From contig NZ_CP022372.1 of NCBI RefSeq assembly GCF_002220095.1, positions 3,940,501 through 4,004,500 of the forward strand: DNA of 64,000 nt, in the 5' to 3' direction. The position numbers and the translations under genes were made by a program. Source of the DNA: Bosea sp. AS-1. GTDB lineage: Bacteria > Pseudomonadota > Alphaproteobacteria > Rhizobiales > Beijerinckiaceae. Of the stretch, positions 25,259 through 34,162 are shown piece by piece (positions within the stretch are counted from its first letter, which is position 1; each line of letters begins with the position of its first letter). The notes under the pieces are model-generated. The model worked only from the letters and a program-made list of their open reading frames with translations. It searched no databases and was not told the origin of the DNA.

Positions 25259-28200
25259 TCAGCCGACGGCTATGCGTCCACGCCATTCATGCCCGCCACC
25301 GACCGTCGCGCTGAGCTGGCGCAGCGAAATGGCGATTTCGAGCTGCGGGCTGCCGAAATCGAGGATCTCGCGCTCGGCCGGATAAAGCCAGCCCGACTCG
25401 TTCACGGTTGCGCTATGAGCAATCGCCTCGCCGTCGAGAATCGCGACCTCGTAGCGTTCGCTCTCCTCGCCGAGCGGCACGTCCAGCAGGTCCCAGGAAT
25501 CACCGTCGACGCGCGTGCGCCTGAGCCAGCTCAGAGCGATGCCGGCCTCCGTTCGCCTCGCCTTGACGCGAACCGGAGCGAGCGGCAGCAGGGCCGCTCC
25601 TGCAACCTCGGTACTGAACTCGGCCATCGTCGGATCGCCGACATCGTGCCGCGCCGGGCCGACCCGGTAGCGGAGCCTGCGGCCGAGGTCGGCAAGATCG
25701 CTCGTCAGCGTCACCGCCGAACCGTCGAGCACCACCAGCCGCGCACCGGCCGGCAAGAGCCGCCGCGCCGCCGCCTCCGAGCCGCCGAGCCCGCGAATGA
25801 AACCTGAAAGCCGGAAGCGCTGCGGGCCGATCAACTCGACCTGCGCCGCGGTGACGAGTTCGATCTCGCCAGCTTCGTCGATCAGAGCCAGCGCATTGGC
25901 CCCGGCCAGGGCGCTTTCGATCGGCACGGATGACAATACGCCGCCGCGCAGCCTGACTTCCAGGACCGCCCGTCGATCGCCGCGCCAAAGCGGACCGGGC
26001 GGAAAATCCGTCAAGGTCTCACCGACGATCGAGGGCGCCTCGACGAAACCGGCGAGATCGAACAGACCGACCTCGTCTGCACGCCAGATCGCCAATGCTC
26101 CCGGCCAGGGCGCGGCGAAGGCGGCAAGCGAGAGCAACGCGGGCGGTTGCCTTACGGCAATGGGGAGAGCGAGGGGAGCAACGAGCGGCCGGCCGGGCAA
26201 AGGCGGCGGCGATCGCGGCGTCCGCTCCGCTCCCTTGATGCCGGTTGTCCGATAGATCGCAGGCTCGACCAGGCGCGCAGAGAGACGTCTGCTCGGCCCG
26301 TCGGCAAGGCGCGTGATCCGAAACAGCCGGTCCGCGCCGTTGACGGGAACGGCAACGACGTCGCCCGGCTCGAGGTCGAGGCACCGTGGCGAGATTTCGC
26401 ATTCGAGCGTTTCGCGCGCAGCCCAGGCCTCCTGCAGGCGCTGGTCGGCAAGGCGTTGCCCTTCGGCCGGACGCGTAACGATCGCTGTCTCCACCGCCAC
26501 CTCTCGCCGGGCGGCGCCGGCAAGCCGGCGCGAGCGCGCCGCTGCGTTGCGATAGCCGTTCTCGCCATCGCTGAAACCCAGCCGCAGTTCGAGCGGCAGC
26601 TCCGTCTCCTGCATGCGCCTGAGGCTGAAGGGCTCGCCGTCTCGATCGAGGATCAGGTCATCCGAGCCGAGGCGACGAGACACCATGCCGCCTCGGTCCT
26701 CGAAGCGCAGGGCGCCGGAACTCATCACCGCATCGAAACCGAAGGTCTGGGCGAGCGGCTCCAGCGCCTGTCGGGCCGAAAGCGGCCGGTCGAGCACATA
26801 ACCGTCGAGGAAGCCATCGACCGCGATACGATCGGCGGGCGGCAAGCCGAAATCGGCGATGAGCTTCGCCACGAGACGATCGACCGGTGTTCCCTCCAGG
26901 CGACCATTGAGCCAATGGCCAGTCTCGAAATTGCCCCCGTCGGCCCAGACACCACCGAGATCGGGGAAAGCCGGGAACGGCCGTACGTCCCAATTCCAGA
27001 CGAAGATGTGCGCCGGATCGACCATGCGGATGCCGGTGACGGGATGGACCGGATTGCGGACCGCCTCGAAGCCAGCGCGGGCCGGGTCGAAGCCGGAGAT
27101 GATGCCTTCCAGCGCCCGAGCCTGGACGAGATCGTCACGCGCGCCGCTCGAAAAGGGCGGAACGCCCCCTTCCGCCGATTTCATGTCCGGGAAGACGTTC
27201 GGTGCGTTGCCTCCCTTGTCGACCGCCGGTACGCCGATCTCGGTCAACCAGATCGGCTTGGCGCCGGGCACGAAGGCGGTAGAGCTCGTCTCGACACCGT
27301 CGGCGCGACGGATATGCGGATTGCTCCACCAGCCGACCAGATCCTTCGGCCGGAACAGCCAGGGCTTGCCATAGGCGCCATCGGCGATCGGCAGCCGCTC
27401 CTGCGCGACGCGGCCGGCCTCGTCGGCGTAATACCAGTCATAGGCTTCGCCCGATGTCAGGCGGCCGCGCAGATAGGCAAGGTCGGCCGGTCCAGCGGCA
27501 ATCGCGGCATCGGCATGGGTCGCCGAATCGCGCCAGTCCGAAAGCGGCGGATAATAATCGATGCCAATGGCGCCAATCGCGGGCGAGCTCCAGAGCGGGT
27601 CGAGCGGGAAGTCGATATCGTTACCGCCGTTGCGGACATCGGCACCGTATTCGGTCCAGTCGGCCGCATAGGTCAGCGTCGTCGCCGGCAGGATCGCGTG
27701 GACGTCGTCGGCAATCGCGACGAGGTGGTCGGCCATCGGATAGCCGCTCGAACCGCGCAATTGAGTCAGGCCGAGCAGTTCCGAGCCGATGACGAAGCCT
27801 TCGACGCCGCCAGCGGCCTGCGCCAGCATGGCGCAGTGCATTACCAGTCGGCGGTATGACCACTCCGCGGGCTTGGCGCAGGCCACAGAGCTTCCGGCAG
27901 CGCTCATGTCGACGGGAGCGACCGTCCCGACAAAGGCAGCAACCTGCGCCGCCAGGTCGGACGTGCCCTCCGGGCTGCCGTCGCGACCGGGCGCGGGATC
28001 GCACGTGATGCGCCCGCGCCAAGGGTAGCGTGGCTGACCGACAGCTCCTGTCACCGGGTCGGGCAAGTCGTTGCCGGCGGGGATATCCATCATCAGGAAA
28101 GGGTAGAGCACCACCTCCAGCCCGTAGTCGAACCGCAGCCGGCGGATCAGCGCGATCACGCTCTCGTCGGAGGGCGTGCCACCGAAGGCCGGGCGGCCCT

Positions 28201-29176
28201 CGATCTGACTGACCGGGCGAGCGGCAGCGCGGCTCAAGCCTGCGACGGACCATTCCGCCCCGACGGTCGGCTTGTGTGGGATCTCGACCCGTGGCGCGAC
28301 TGTGCAGGAGCCCGCACGCAGATCGTCGCCGAACCAGGTCACGACCAGGGAGACGCGTCTGAGGTTCGGGCAGAGCGAGACCAGATGGCCCAGCGCCGCG
28401 TCGACATCCGTGCCGCCGTAAAGCTGATGGCGGGTCAGGCTTTCCGTCACGCCGGGCTCGGGCTCATGGCTGACAGGGCGGGTATCGTAGACGAACTCGC
28501 CTGCACCCGGCGTCAGCGCCACGGCACGGATCATGGCGCCCAACCCGTCCACCGCCCGCACCACCTCGAAATCGAATTGCGGGATGCGGTTGCCGTAATC
28601 CGCCAGCGGAAAGCGCTCGAAGACCACATAGGCGAGCCCGCGATAGGCCGGCGCCTCGCCCGCTTCCTTGGCGAGGATCAGCGGATCGGGATCCTGCGCT
28701 TCGTGGCCGTGATGGACGCGCATCGTGACGGTGTTCACGTCGAACTCGCGGCCATCGACCCAGATGCGGCGGACGAAGGCGATCGACCCCTCGCAGAGTC
28801 CGATCGCCAGATTGGCAAAATAGCTATAGGTCGTCTCGTAGGTCTTCTGCGAACGTCCACCCTTGCCGCCGCTCTTGTTGCGGGTGATCGAGAGCTGGAT
28901 CTCCTCCTCGAAGCGCGTCGCCCAGATGAGCTGGCCGCCGAGCCGGGCCCGGCCGTAAACGCGCGGGATCGCGGCACCTTCGGTGGCGGCGAGGCCATTG
29001 ACCTCCTTCAGCCGCGGCCCCTCGACAGCTTTGTTGCCGCCGACACCGCCGAGGCAGGTCTGGTCGATGCTCGCTCCAGCGAGGCCTCCGAGCGCCTGCC
29101 CGATGGCTCCGCCCACCGCCCCCCCGAGCGCCGTGCCCAGCGCAGCACCCGCCACCTGCAGAAGAAGCGTCGCCAT
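25259..29176 (-). CDS. GTA megatron / tail-tip host-specificity protein (g15)
   Basis: A 1305-residue tail-tip protein, homologous to RcGTA g15, which forms the base-plate fibre hub that contacts the recipient and crosses its envelope. The N-terminus is a Gly/Ala-rich membrane-active stretch (GTALGGAVGGAIGQALGGLA) and the next segment IPRVYGRARLGGQLIWATRF is the family landmark. The middle contains the glycoside-hydrolase/TIM-barrel-like GTA domain (WTEYG..., IWLTEIGVPAVDKG), and the C-terminus has phage-tail beta domains. Start ATG at 29174-29176 overlaps the g14 stop as TGATG. A 17-residue upstream extension is possible but unlikely. Confidence 0.95.
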   Translation of the reverse strand: MATLLLQVAGAALGTALGGAVGGAIGQALGGLAGASIDQTCLGGVGGNKAVEGPRLKEVNGLAATEGAAIPRVYGRARLGGQLIWATRFEEEIQLSITRNKSGGKGGRSQKTYETTYSYFANLAIGLCEGSIAFVRRIWVDGREFDVNTVTMRVHHGHEAQDPDPLILAKEAGEAPAYRGLAYVVFERFPLADYGNRIPQFDFEVVRAVDGLGAMIRAVALTPGAGEFVYDTRPVSHEPEPGVTESLTRHQLYGGTDVDAALGHLVSLCPNLRRVSLVVTWFGDDLRAGSCTVAPRVEIPHKPTVGAEWSVAGLSRAAARPVSQIEGRPAFGGTPSDESVIALIRRLRFDYGLEVVLYPFLMMDIPAGNDLPDPVTGAVGQPRYPWRGRITCDPAPGRDGSPEGTSDLAAQVAAFVGTVAPVDMSAAGSSVACAKPAEWSYRRLVMHCAMLAQAAGGVEGFVIGSELLGLTQLRGSSGYPMADHLVAIADDVHAILPATTLTYAADWTEYGADVRNGGNDIDFPLDPLWSSPAIGAIGIDYYPPLSDWRDSATHADAAIAAGPADLAYLRGRLTSGEAYDWYYADEAGRVAQERLPIADGAYGKPWLFRPKDLVGWWSNPHIRRADGVETSSTAFVPGAKPIWLTEIGVPAVDKGGNAPNVFPDMKSAEGGVPPFSSGARDDLVQARALEGIISGFDPARAGFEAVRNPVHPVTGIRMVDPAHIFVWNWDVRPFPAFPDLGGVWADGGNFETGHWLNGRLEGTPVDRLVAKLIADFGLPPADRIAVDGFLDGYVLDRPLSARQALEPLAQTFGFDAVMSSGALRFEDRGGMVSRRLGSDDLILDRDGEPFSLRRMQETELPLELRLGFSDGENGYRNAAARSRRLAGAARREVAVETAIVTRPAEGQRLADQRLQEAWAARETLECEISPRCLDLEPGDVVAVPVNGADRLFRITRLADGPSRRLSARLVEPAIYRTTGIKGAERTPRSPPPLPGRPLVAPLALPIAVRQPPALLSLAAFAAPWPGALAIWRADEVGLFDLAGFVEAPSIVGETLTDFPPGPLWRGDRRAVLEVRLRGGVLSSVPIESALAGANALALIDEAGEIELVTAAQVELIGPQRFRLSGFIRGLGGSEAAARRLLPAGARLVVLDGSAVTLTSDLADLGRRLRYRVGPARHDVGDPTMAEFSTEVAGAALLPLAPVRVKARRTEAGIALSWLRRTRVDGDSWDLLDVPLGEESERYEVAILDGEAIAHSATVNESGWLYPAEREILDFGSPQLEIAISLRQLSATVGGGHEWRGRIAVG

Positions 29177-29607
29177 CAGTCGGTTGCTCCAGGGAAGGAA
29201 AAGGCATGGCTGAGATGGCGACGCCACCAGCCGGTGAAGGCGACCTCCGCGACCGCGGCACCGTCATGAGCATGGATGATGCGGTCGGGCGCGCTCAGCA
29301 CGGCGCAGTGCTTCGCCGGAAGATGCTCGCGCCAGCGGAAAAGCAGCACGTCGCCCGGCCGGACCTGCGCCAGAGCGACCGGTACGAGATGACGCAAGGC
29401 CGCGAGCGCCAGCGTCTCCTGCCCCAGGCTTTCGGCCCAGTTGGGCGAATAGGGCGGCGGGAGCTCCGGCTCGGGCCCACAAAGCTCGCGCCACAGCCCT
29501 CTCACAAGGCCGAGGCAGTCGCAGCCGACGCCACTCAGCGAGGCCCGGTGATGGTAGGGCGTACCGAGCCACTCGCGCGCGGCCGTAACGATCTCCGTGC
29601 GCTTCAT
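29176..29607 (-). CDS. GTA NlpC/P60 cell-wall peptidase (g14)
   Basis: A 143-residue NlpC/P60 endopeptidase. In RcGTA this protein sits in the tail tip and cuts recipient peptidoglycan so that DNA can enter. Catalytic C31 is in GCDCLGLVRG and the likely catalytic histidine is H100 (AKHCAVL), followed by the polar region RIIHAHDG. It overlaps g13 by 4 bases at its start and g15 by 1 base at its end. Confidence 0.94.
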   Translation of the reverse strand: MKRTEIVTAAREWLGTPYHHRASLSGVGCDCLGLVRGLWRELCGPEPELPPPYSPNWAESLGQETLALAALRHLVPVALAQVRPGDVLLFRWREHLPAKHCAVLSAPDRIIHAHDGAAVAEVAFTGWWRRHLSHAFSFPGATD

Positions 29608-30485
29608 CGAAACAGGCTCGCGCCATCGAGCGCGCCGTCGCCGGGCCGAACGCCGCCGATGATGAAGTCCGAGGTCGGCATGTGCGGAAAGCCGCGGAAG
29701 TTGACACCATTGCCGAACTTCGCGCGACAGGTCGCGAAGCTCTTGTCGCAGCCCGGCGTCACGCTGAAGGCATCGTCGGGCCGGATCGGCGCCGGAGCCG
29801 CCTGCCAGAGCTGGAACAGAGTCAAGCCGCCCTCGACGCCATGGCGCTTTACCTCGCTGGCGTAGCCGGCATTCGCTCCGGTGGTGAAAACCAGCCGCCC
29901 GCCGGTGAAATGCCCGTCGGCATAACCGCTCAACCCGGCCGCGGAGAGGGAGAGCCGGCCGTCGCTCTCTGCGACGCTGGCCGCCGCCGCGGCTAACGCG
30001 ACACCGCAGCGGGCATCGCCGAGATCGGCCGAGCAGGAGCGCAGGTAGAGCCGGCCACGCTCTTCGTCGAAAGCCTTGGCGAAGCCCCGAATCTCAGCCG
30101 TGAAGCCGTTCTCGCCGCGCCGAATCTCGCCGACGAACCCCTCGTCGAGCAGGACGCGCTGCCCTGTCTCGGCCCAGTTCACGAGCCAGATCCGCAGGCG
30201 CGCGTCATCGTAGAGGCCATGCGACAGATCGGCCTCGTTCAGCCCGGTCGCGGCGAACGCACCGGCGACATCCCCGCCGCCGATAGCGAAGCCGAGTTCG
30301 GCCGTCGTCTCGGCTGCTTCCAGCGCGGTTGCGGCGGCAAAGGCGATGCCTTCGAAATTCAGAGGCCGGTCATGATCGGTGAAGCCAAGGACGAGGCCGT
30401 CGCGCCGCGTCAGGCTCCAGCAGCGGCACATGGTCGTCGCGCCGCCGTCAAGATGGGCGGTAAGGTCGGAAAGGATCTCACGCAT
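29604..30485 (-). CDS. GTA tail hub protein, DUF2163 (g13)
   Basis: A 293-residue tail hub protein that joins the distal tail to the megatron. C151, C160, C246 and C253 (LRSCSADLGDARC and PGCDKSFATC) are positioned like the four cysteines that hold an iron-sulfur cluster in the RcGTA hub. The C-terminal FGNGVNFRGFPHMP is the family signature. ATG at 30485 was chosen over a longer frame because the protein then begins MREILSDLTAHLDGGATTM, as in relatives, 7 bases after the g12 stop. Confidence 0.94.
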   Translation of the reverse strand: MREILSDLTAHLDGGATTMCRCWSLTRRDGLVLGFTDHDRPLNFEGIAFAAATALEAAETTAELGFAIGGGDVAGAFAATGLNEADLSHGLYDDARLRIWLVNWAETGQRVLLDEGFVGEIRRGENGFTAEIRGFAKAFDEERGRLYLRSCSADLGDARCGVALAAAAASVAESDGRLSLSAAGLSGYADGHFTGGRLVFTTGANAGYASEVKRHGVEGGLTLFQLWQAAPAPIRPDDAFSVTPGCDKSFATCRAKFGNGVNFRGFPHMPTSDFIIGGVRPGDGALDGASLFR

Positions 30486-30492
30486 GGCGGCC

Positions 30493-31131
30493 TCAGGGCA
30501 GAATCTCGACGACCGGGATGCGCGGAATCTCGCCGGCCTCGAAGGCGGAGAGATCGACCTCGATCGCATCGGTGTCGAAACGCACAGGGACGTCGAAGGC
30601 GAAGCCGGCCGTAATCACCGCGCCGGCCGGCGGGGCATGACCGGGGGGGAAGGCCACGAGCCCGGTCACCGGATCGCAAGAGAAGGCCTCCGGCGCCTGC
30701 ACGACACCATCGACAGCCACCAGCACGCTCCCAGCCTGAGGCTTGGCGATGACGCGGCGATAAGCCAATGCGCCTGTTCCGTAGCTCTTCCAAAGCTGGA
30801 ATTCCGCCGCCAGCCCGTCGCCCGCGCCGATGGCCTGGTCGGTCGCAGCCGGCGCCTGCGACGGTGCACAGCTCTTCCAATCGAGCTGGTCGCGCCAGCG
30901 GAAGCCGTAGAGCCTCCCGCGCCGCTCCTCGAAGAAGCTGATCACCTGTGCCAGAGCGTCGAAGGAGCGTACGCCGAGCCCGGCATCGTAGCGCCGGCGC
31001 GAATGCGCCCAGCGGCTGTTGCGGACCTCGCGCCCGGAGGCAAGCGTCACGATCTGAGTCTGGCGTTCCGGCCCGCCACGCGCCCCGCGCGCGACATCGA
31101 TCGGAAAACGGACCTCGTGGAAATCGGTCAT
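30493..31131 (-). CDS. GTA distal tail protein, DUF2460 (g12)
   Basis: A 212-residue distal tail protein of the DUF2460/TIGR02217 family. The start MTDFHEVRFPIDVARGARGG and the run GFRWRDQLDWKSC are family hallmarks, as is the C-terminal FDVPVRFDTDAIEVDL. It forms the ring between the tail tube and the hub in RcGTA. There is an 11-base gap from g11 and a 7-base gap to g13. Confidence 0.95.
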   Translation of the reverse strand: MTDFHEVRFPIDVARGARGGPERQTQIVTLASGREVRNSRWAHSRRRYDAGLGVRSFDALAQVISFFEERRGRLYGFRWRDQLDWKSCAPSQAPAATDQAIGAGDGLAAEFQLWKSYGTGALAYRRVIAKPQAGSVLVAVDGVVQAPEAFSCDPVTGLVAFPPGHAPPAGAVITAGFAFDVPVRFDTDAIEVDLSAFEAGEIPRIPVVEILP

Positions 31132-31142
31132 GGGTGAACCCG

Positions 31143-31739
31143 TCAGAGTGCGCGGCTGCCGCGAGCGACAGCCCGCGCGATCGCCGCCGAGACCTGCGCC
31201 TCAGAGCGGCGGAAGCTGTCGGCATCGGGGGTCGAAACCTGGACCGTGACGTTGAGCGGCCGCATCGACCTGCCGGCCGCCCGCACGCCGAGCCTGCCGT
31301 CCGGTCCACGCGAGAGCGGCATGATCGCCTCGGCTCCGCTCTCGCCCATCAGGCCGAGCCCTCGCCCCGTCGGAAAATAGGATGGCGAGGCGACGACGCC
31401 GCCCTCGGCAAAGGGGGCGACGGACACCGAACCGCCGCCACCCAATGCGCCGAAGCCGCCGGTGAACAAGCCAGTCAGGTTTTTGATACCAGTTCCAAGC
31501 AGACTGGAGATGCCGGTCTGCAGTGGCTTCAGCGCCGTCTTGAGCAAACTGTCCGTCATGGACCGGCCGACGCTGCGCAGAACGTCCTCGAAACGCTTGC
31601 CCTCGACGACGCCGCGAGAGAAGGCGTTTACGATCGATTTACCAAAGCTTTCAGAGGAACGGCTGAGAGATTGAGTCAGGGAATCGATCGCTCGCAGGTC
31701 GGAAAGACGGGCGGAATCGAAAGCGTTCTCATCGGCCAT
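31143..31739 (-). CDS. GTA short tail tape-measure protein (g11)
   Basis: A 198-residue tape-measure protein. The length is normal for GTAs, whose tails are short; it is not a truncated phage gene. Visible landmarks are FEDVLRSVGRSMTDSLLKTALKPLQ, a Gly-rich membrane-like stretch (FTGGFGALGGGGS), and the conserved FAEGGVVASPSYFPTGRGLGLMGESG block. ATG at 31737-31739 has GAGGA 8 bases upstream and begins MADENAF, so I prefer it to the longer frame at 31766. Confidence 0.92.
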   Translation of the reverse strand: MADENAFDSARLSDLRAIDSLTQSLSRSSESFGKSIVNAFSRGVVEGKRFEDVLRSVGRSMTDSLLKTALKPLQTGISSLLGTGIKNLTGLFTGGFGALGGGGSVSVAPFAEGGVVASPSYFPTGRGLGLMGESGAEAIMPLSRGPDGRLGVRAAGRSMRPLNVTVQVSTPDADSFRRSEAQVSAAIARAVARGSRAL

Positions 31740-31775
31740 GGCTGTCCTCTTCAGAAACAGATTCAAGTTTCGACG

Positions 31776-31976
31776 TCAGGTGTCGGGAAAAGCGGCCATC
31801 AGGCCTTCGAGAGTCGCGCGCGCGGGCACTTCCCGTCGGGCGTCGTGCCGCCAGGCCCGCATCGCCGCGGCGAGCTCGCGTGGCGTCGCCGCCCAGAAGC
31901 GATCCGGCGGCCAGCCGAGCCGACCGAGGCCGAACGCCATCGCCTCCCCCCAGGGGAAAGCCGCCGGCGGGCTCAG
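31776..31976 (-). CDS. GTA tail assembly chaperone-like small protein (g10.1), apparent CTG start
   Basis: A 54-66-residue protein of the rcc01693-type/phage tail assembly chaperone family. The core AMAFGLGRLGWPPDRFWAAT followed by PRELAAAM is diagnostic. The only in-frame ATG (31938-31940) would drop the conserved preceding FPWGE. A CTG at 31974-31976 overlaps the g10 stop as CTGA, copying the ATGA overlaps elsewhere in this cluster, and gives the full family N-terminus. No ATG, GTG or TTG lies between. The CTG start is inference; if it is wrong the gene spans 31776-31940. Confidence 0.75.
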   Translation of the reverse strand: MSPPAAFPWGEAMAFGLGRLGWPPDRFWAATPRELAAAMRAWRHDARREVPARATLEGLMAAFPDT

Positions 31977-32317
31977 GCCTCCGGCGGCGGCTGAGGGCGG
32001 GCCGGCTCGCTTTCGCCGAACGTCGCCTCCAGCAAGGCGATGGCGGCCTTGATCGCCCCGGCGAGCCCGCCGTCGAAGGAGAGGCCTGCGACCTCCTCGT
32101 CATGGATCACTTTGCCCGCACCGCGCAGGCCCGCGGCGATGATACGAATGATGTCGCGGGCCGAGAGGTGGCCGGTAACGAAGCGCTGGCCGAGCGCCGG
32201 CAGGCTGTCGACGGCGAAGGCGTGCTCGAGCTCGGCCAGGGCGCCGAGTGTGAGCCGCATGGGCAGGGCTTCCCCCGCAACCATGAGCGCGGTCTCGCCG
32301 CGATGACGATTGACCAT
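31973..32317 (-). CDS. GTA protein g10, GTA-gp10 family
   Basis: A 114-residue protein of the gene-transfer-agent gp10 family, probably a tail assembly chaperone acting with g10.1 on the tape measure. It begins MVNRHRGETALMVAGEALPM and contains the characteristic LTLGALAELEHAF and LSARDIIRIIAAGLRG. The start lies 10 bases after the g9 stop. The Pro-rich C-terminus (ARPQPPPEA) is where the g10.1 frame begins. Confidence 0.93.
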   Translation of the reverse strand: MVNRHRGETALMVAGEALPMRLTLGALAELEHAFAVDSLPALGQRFVTGHLSARDIIRIIAAGLRGAGKVIHDEEVAGLSFDGGLAGAIKAAIALLEATFGESEPARPQPPPEA

Positions 32318-32327
32318 CCCGATCTCC

Positions 32328-32738
32328 TCAGAGCGAAGCGAAGGCGAGCGCGCCGGCCGATTCCAGCGAGAGGTCGAAGGTCACCTCCGCCGCATGGTCG
32401 CCGCGATATTCGAGGCTGGTGAGCTGGAATGGCCCGACGACGGTGCCAAAATCCGGCACGACGACCTGCCAGTCGCGGATCGCGCCGTCGAAGAAGGTCT
32501 CCCGTACCAATGCATCAGAGGCCGCATCCTTGAAGATGCCCGAGCCGCTGATGCTGGCGCGGCGGACACCGGCGCCTTCCAGCAATTCGCGCCAACGCCC
32601 GACGGATTCCGCATGGGTCACGTCCACCGTCTCGGCGTTGAACGCGATCTGGCGGGCACGCAGCCCCGCGACGGTGGTGAAACCGCCTTCGCCATCCGCG
32701 ACCTTCAACAGCAGGTCCCTGCCCTTCTGTGCCGACAT
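32328..32738 (-). CDS. GTA major tail tube protein, TP901-1 family (g9)
   Basis: A 136-residue major tail protein that polymerises into the tail tube. It begins MSAQKGRDLLLKV, and the segments VDVTHAESVGRWRELL and FQLTSLEYRGDHAAEVTFDL match the TP901-1/RcGTA g9 family. Length is normal. A 36-base gap to g8 contains the ribosome site GAAGGAGG. Confidence 0.95.
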   Translation of the reverse strand: MSAQKGRDLLLKVADGEGGFTTVAGLRARQIAFNAETVDVTHAESVGRWRELLEGAGVRRASISGSGIFKDAASDALVRETFFDGAIRDWQVVVPDFGTVVGPFQLTSLEYRGDHAAEVTFDLSLESAGALAFASL

Positions 32739-32774
32739 GCGGCGCCTCCTTCGATTATCGGAATGGTTTGGGTG

Positions 32775-33185
32775 CTAAAGCGGCTCGGTCACCGCACGGA
32801 AGCGGACCGTCACGCTCGGAAGTCCGTTGCGCGGCTCGCGGGCGAGCCGGCTCGACAGCCAGCGCAGATTGACGAGGTTGTGGCCCTCGGGGGCGAGATC
32901 AACCTCGTCGAGTGCTGCTACGATTAGCCTTGCTGCTTCCAGTGCCTGCCGCGCGGAACTGCTTTGCGCCGCCCAGATGACGAGCGCGAGCTCCTGCTCG
33001 CAGCCGCGTTCGGTTCCTGCCGACCAGTCGCGCGCCTCGACCTCGCCATGGACGACGTAGAGGCCACGCATGGCACGCGGCGCCTCGTCGAAGATGCGAT
33101 CGGCGCCGATCAGGGCGGTCAGGGCGGCGTCGGCCTCCAGTCGCGCCTGGATCGCGGCGCGCAGGGCCAGGATGGCCTCGCTCAT
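32775..33185 (-). CDS. GTA tail terminator-like protein, DUF3168 (g8)
   Basis: A 136-residue DUF3168 protein, the neck/tail-terminator component in RcGTA. It begins MSEAILALRAAIQARL and contains the family element LVIWAAQSSSARQALEAARLI. ATG at 33185 overlaps the g7 stop by 4 bases, so it is preferred over the longer upstream frame. Confidence 0.93.
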   Translation of the reverse strand: MSEAILALRAAIQARLEADAALTALIGADRIFDEAPRAMRGLYVVHGEVEARDWSAGTERGCEQELALVIWAAQSSSARQALEAARLIVAALDEVDLAPEGHNLVNLRWLSSRLAREPRNGLPSVTVRFRAVTEPL

Positions 33186-33520
33186 GGCTTGACCTCCTCG
33201 ACCAGGCAGACCAGTCGGCGGCGCGACCCGTCCGGATCGGCCGCGGCCCGGATATCGAAGATGCGCTCGCCGTCGCGCAGGCGCCTTCCGGAATCGACAT
33301 CGCCGCGCCAACGCATGGTCATGCGATAGCGCGCGACCTGCTCAGGCCGCCCCTCGCGCCATTGCTCGATGCCGGACAGATACTCGATCTGCGCCCAGAG
33401 CGCGCCGACGGCCGTAAAGTCCTGTGTCACGCCCCCGAAACCGTCCGGCGTCGCAACCGGCGCTTCCAGCACGAGCCGGCGTCGCATCCGCCCGATGGCG
33501 GAGTTCGTCGCCTCGGCCAT
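33182..33520 (-). CDS. GTA head-tail adaptor / head closure protein (g7)
   Basis: A 112-residue head-closure protein. The family elements visible are RRRLVLEAPVATPDGFGG, then DFTAVGALWAQIEYLSG, MRWRGDVDSGRRL and the end PDGSRRRLVCLVEEV. It binds below the connector in the head-to-tail interface. The start is 2 bases after the g6 stop, and it overlaps g8 by 4 bases. Confidence 0.93.
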   Translation of the reverse strand: MAEATNSAIGRMRRRLVLEAPVATPDGFGGVTQDFTAVGALWAQIEYLSGIEQWREGRPEQVARYRMTMRWRGDVDSGRRLRDGERIFDIRAAADPDGSRRRLVCLVEEVKP

Positions 33521-33522
33521 GG

Positions 33523-34092
33523 TCAGAGCCTCATCCGACGATAGGGCGCAATCAGCGCCACGATCTCGGCCGGCAAGCCTTGTGCGTCGCGGCTGGCGAC
33601 ATCACCGCGCTGCTCGAACCAGCGCGCGGCGAGCCGCAGCACCGCCTGACGCAGAGGCGCCGGAACCTGGTCCGCCGCTGCTCCGTAGCCGGCCACGATG
33701 TCGATCTCGATGGCCCCGCGGTCGCGTCCGGCCTCCGGCACCTCGCCGGCAAGGCGGATCAACGGCGGATCGGCCAGCGGATCGAGCGCCAGCGCCGTTC
33801 CGGCGACAGGCTGTGGCGCTCCGAGCAGGTCATAGACCCGCGCGGCGGTGATCGTGCCGACAGGCGACAGCGGCAGGCGGATCTCGCCGCCGGACGGCCA
33901 ACGGTCGAGCACGATCCGCCACGGCTGGTTGATGAGACAGCGGCCCGAAGCTGCCTCGATCATGAGGCGTGCGGCCGTGATGAGCGTTGCCAGCAGGTCG
34001 TCCTCATCGGCTTGGTCGAGGCGCAGGAACAGTCGGGCTTCGACCAGCGAAACCGGCTCGGTGGCCGGCGGCTCCAGGGCAAGCGGCGTCAT
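33523..34092 (-). CDS. GTA head-tail connector, HK97 gp6-like (g6)
   Basis: A 189-residue connector protein that docks on the portal. Characteristic parts are VSLVEARLFLRLDQADEDDL and LITAARLMIEAASGRCLI at the N-terminus, and LRQAVLRLAARWFEQRGD near the C-terminus. AAGGA lies 8 bases upstream of the ATG. It should directly follow g5 but here is separated from it by 1.8 kb carrying two opposite-strand protease genes, so it may need its own promoter in 34093-34162. Confidence 0.92.
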   Translation of the reverse strand: MTPLALEPPATEPVSLVEARLFLRLDQADEDDLLATLITAARLMIEAASGRCLINQPWRIVLDRWPSGGEIRLPLSPVGTITAARVYDLLGAPQPVAGTALALDPLADPPLIRLAGEVPEAGRDRGAIEIDIVAGYGAAADQVPAPLRQAVLRLAARWFEQRGDVASRDAQGLPAEIVALIAPYRRMRL

Positions 34093-34162
34093 GATCGGTT
34101 CCTTCGAGGGTTCAATTGCGGGAGGCGACGCGCTATCAGCGCCCCTCGAAGAGGAGCGCCCG

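Noticed and set aside
31143..31739. The tape-measure protein as a truncated phage gene
   Set aside because: About 200 residues is normal for GTA g11, and the conserved Gly-rich block and C-terminus are present.
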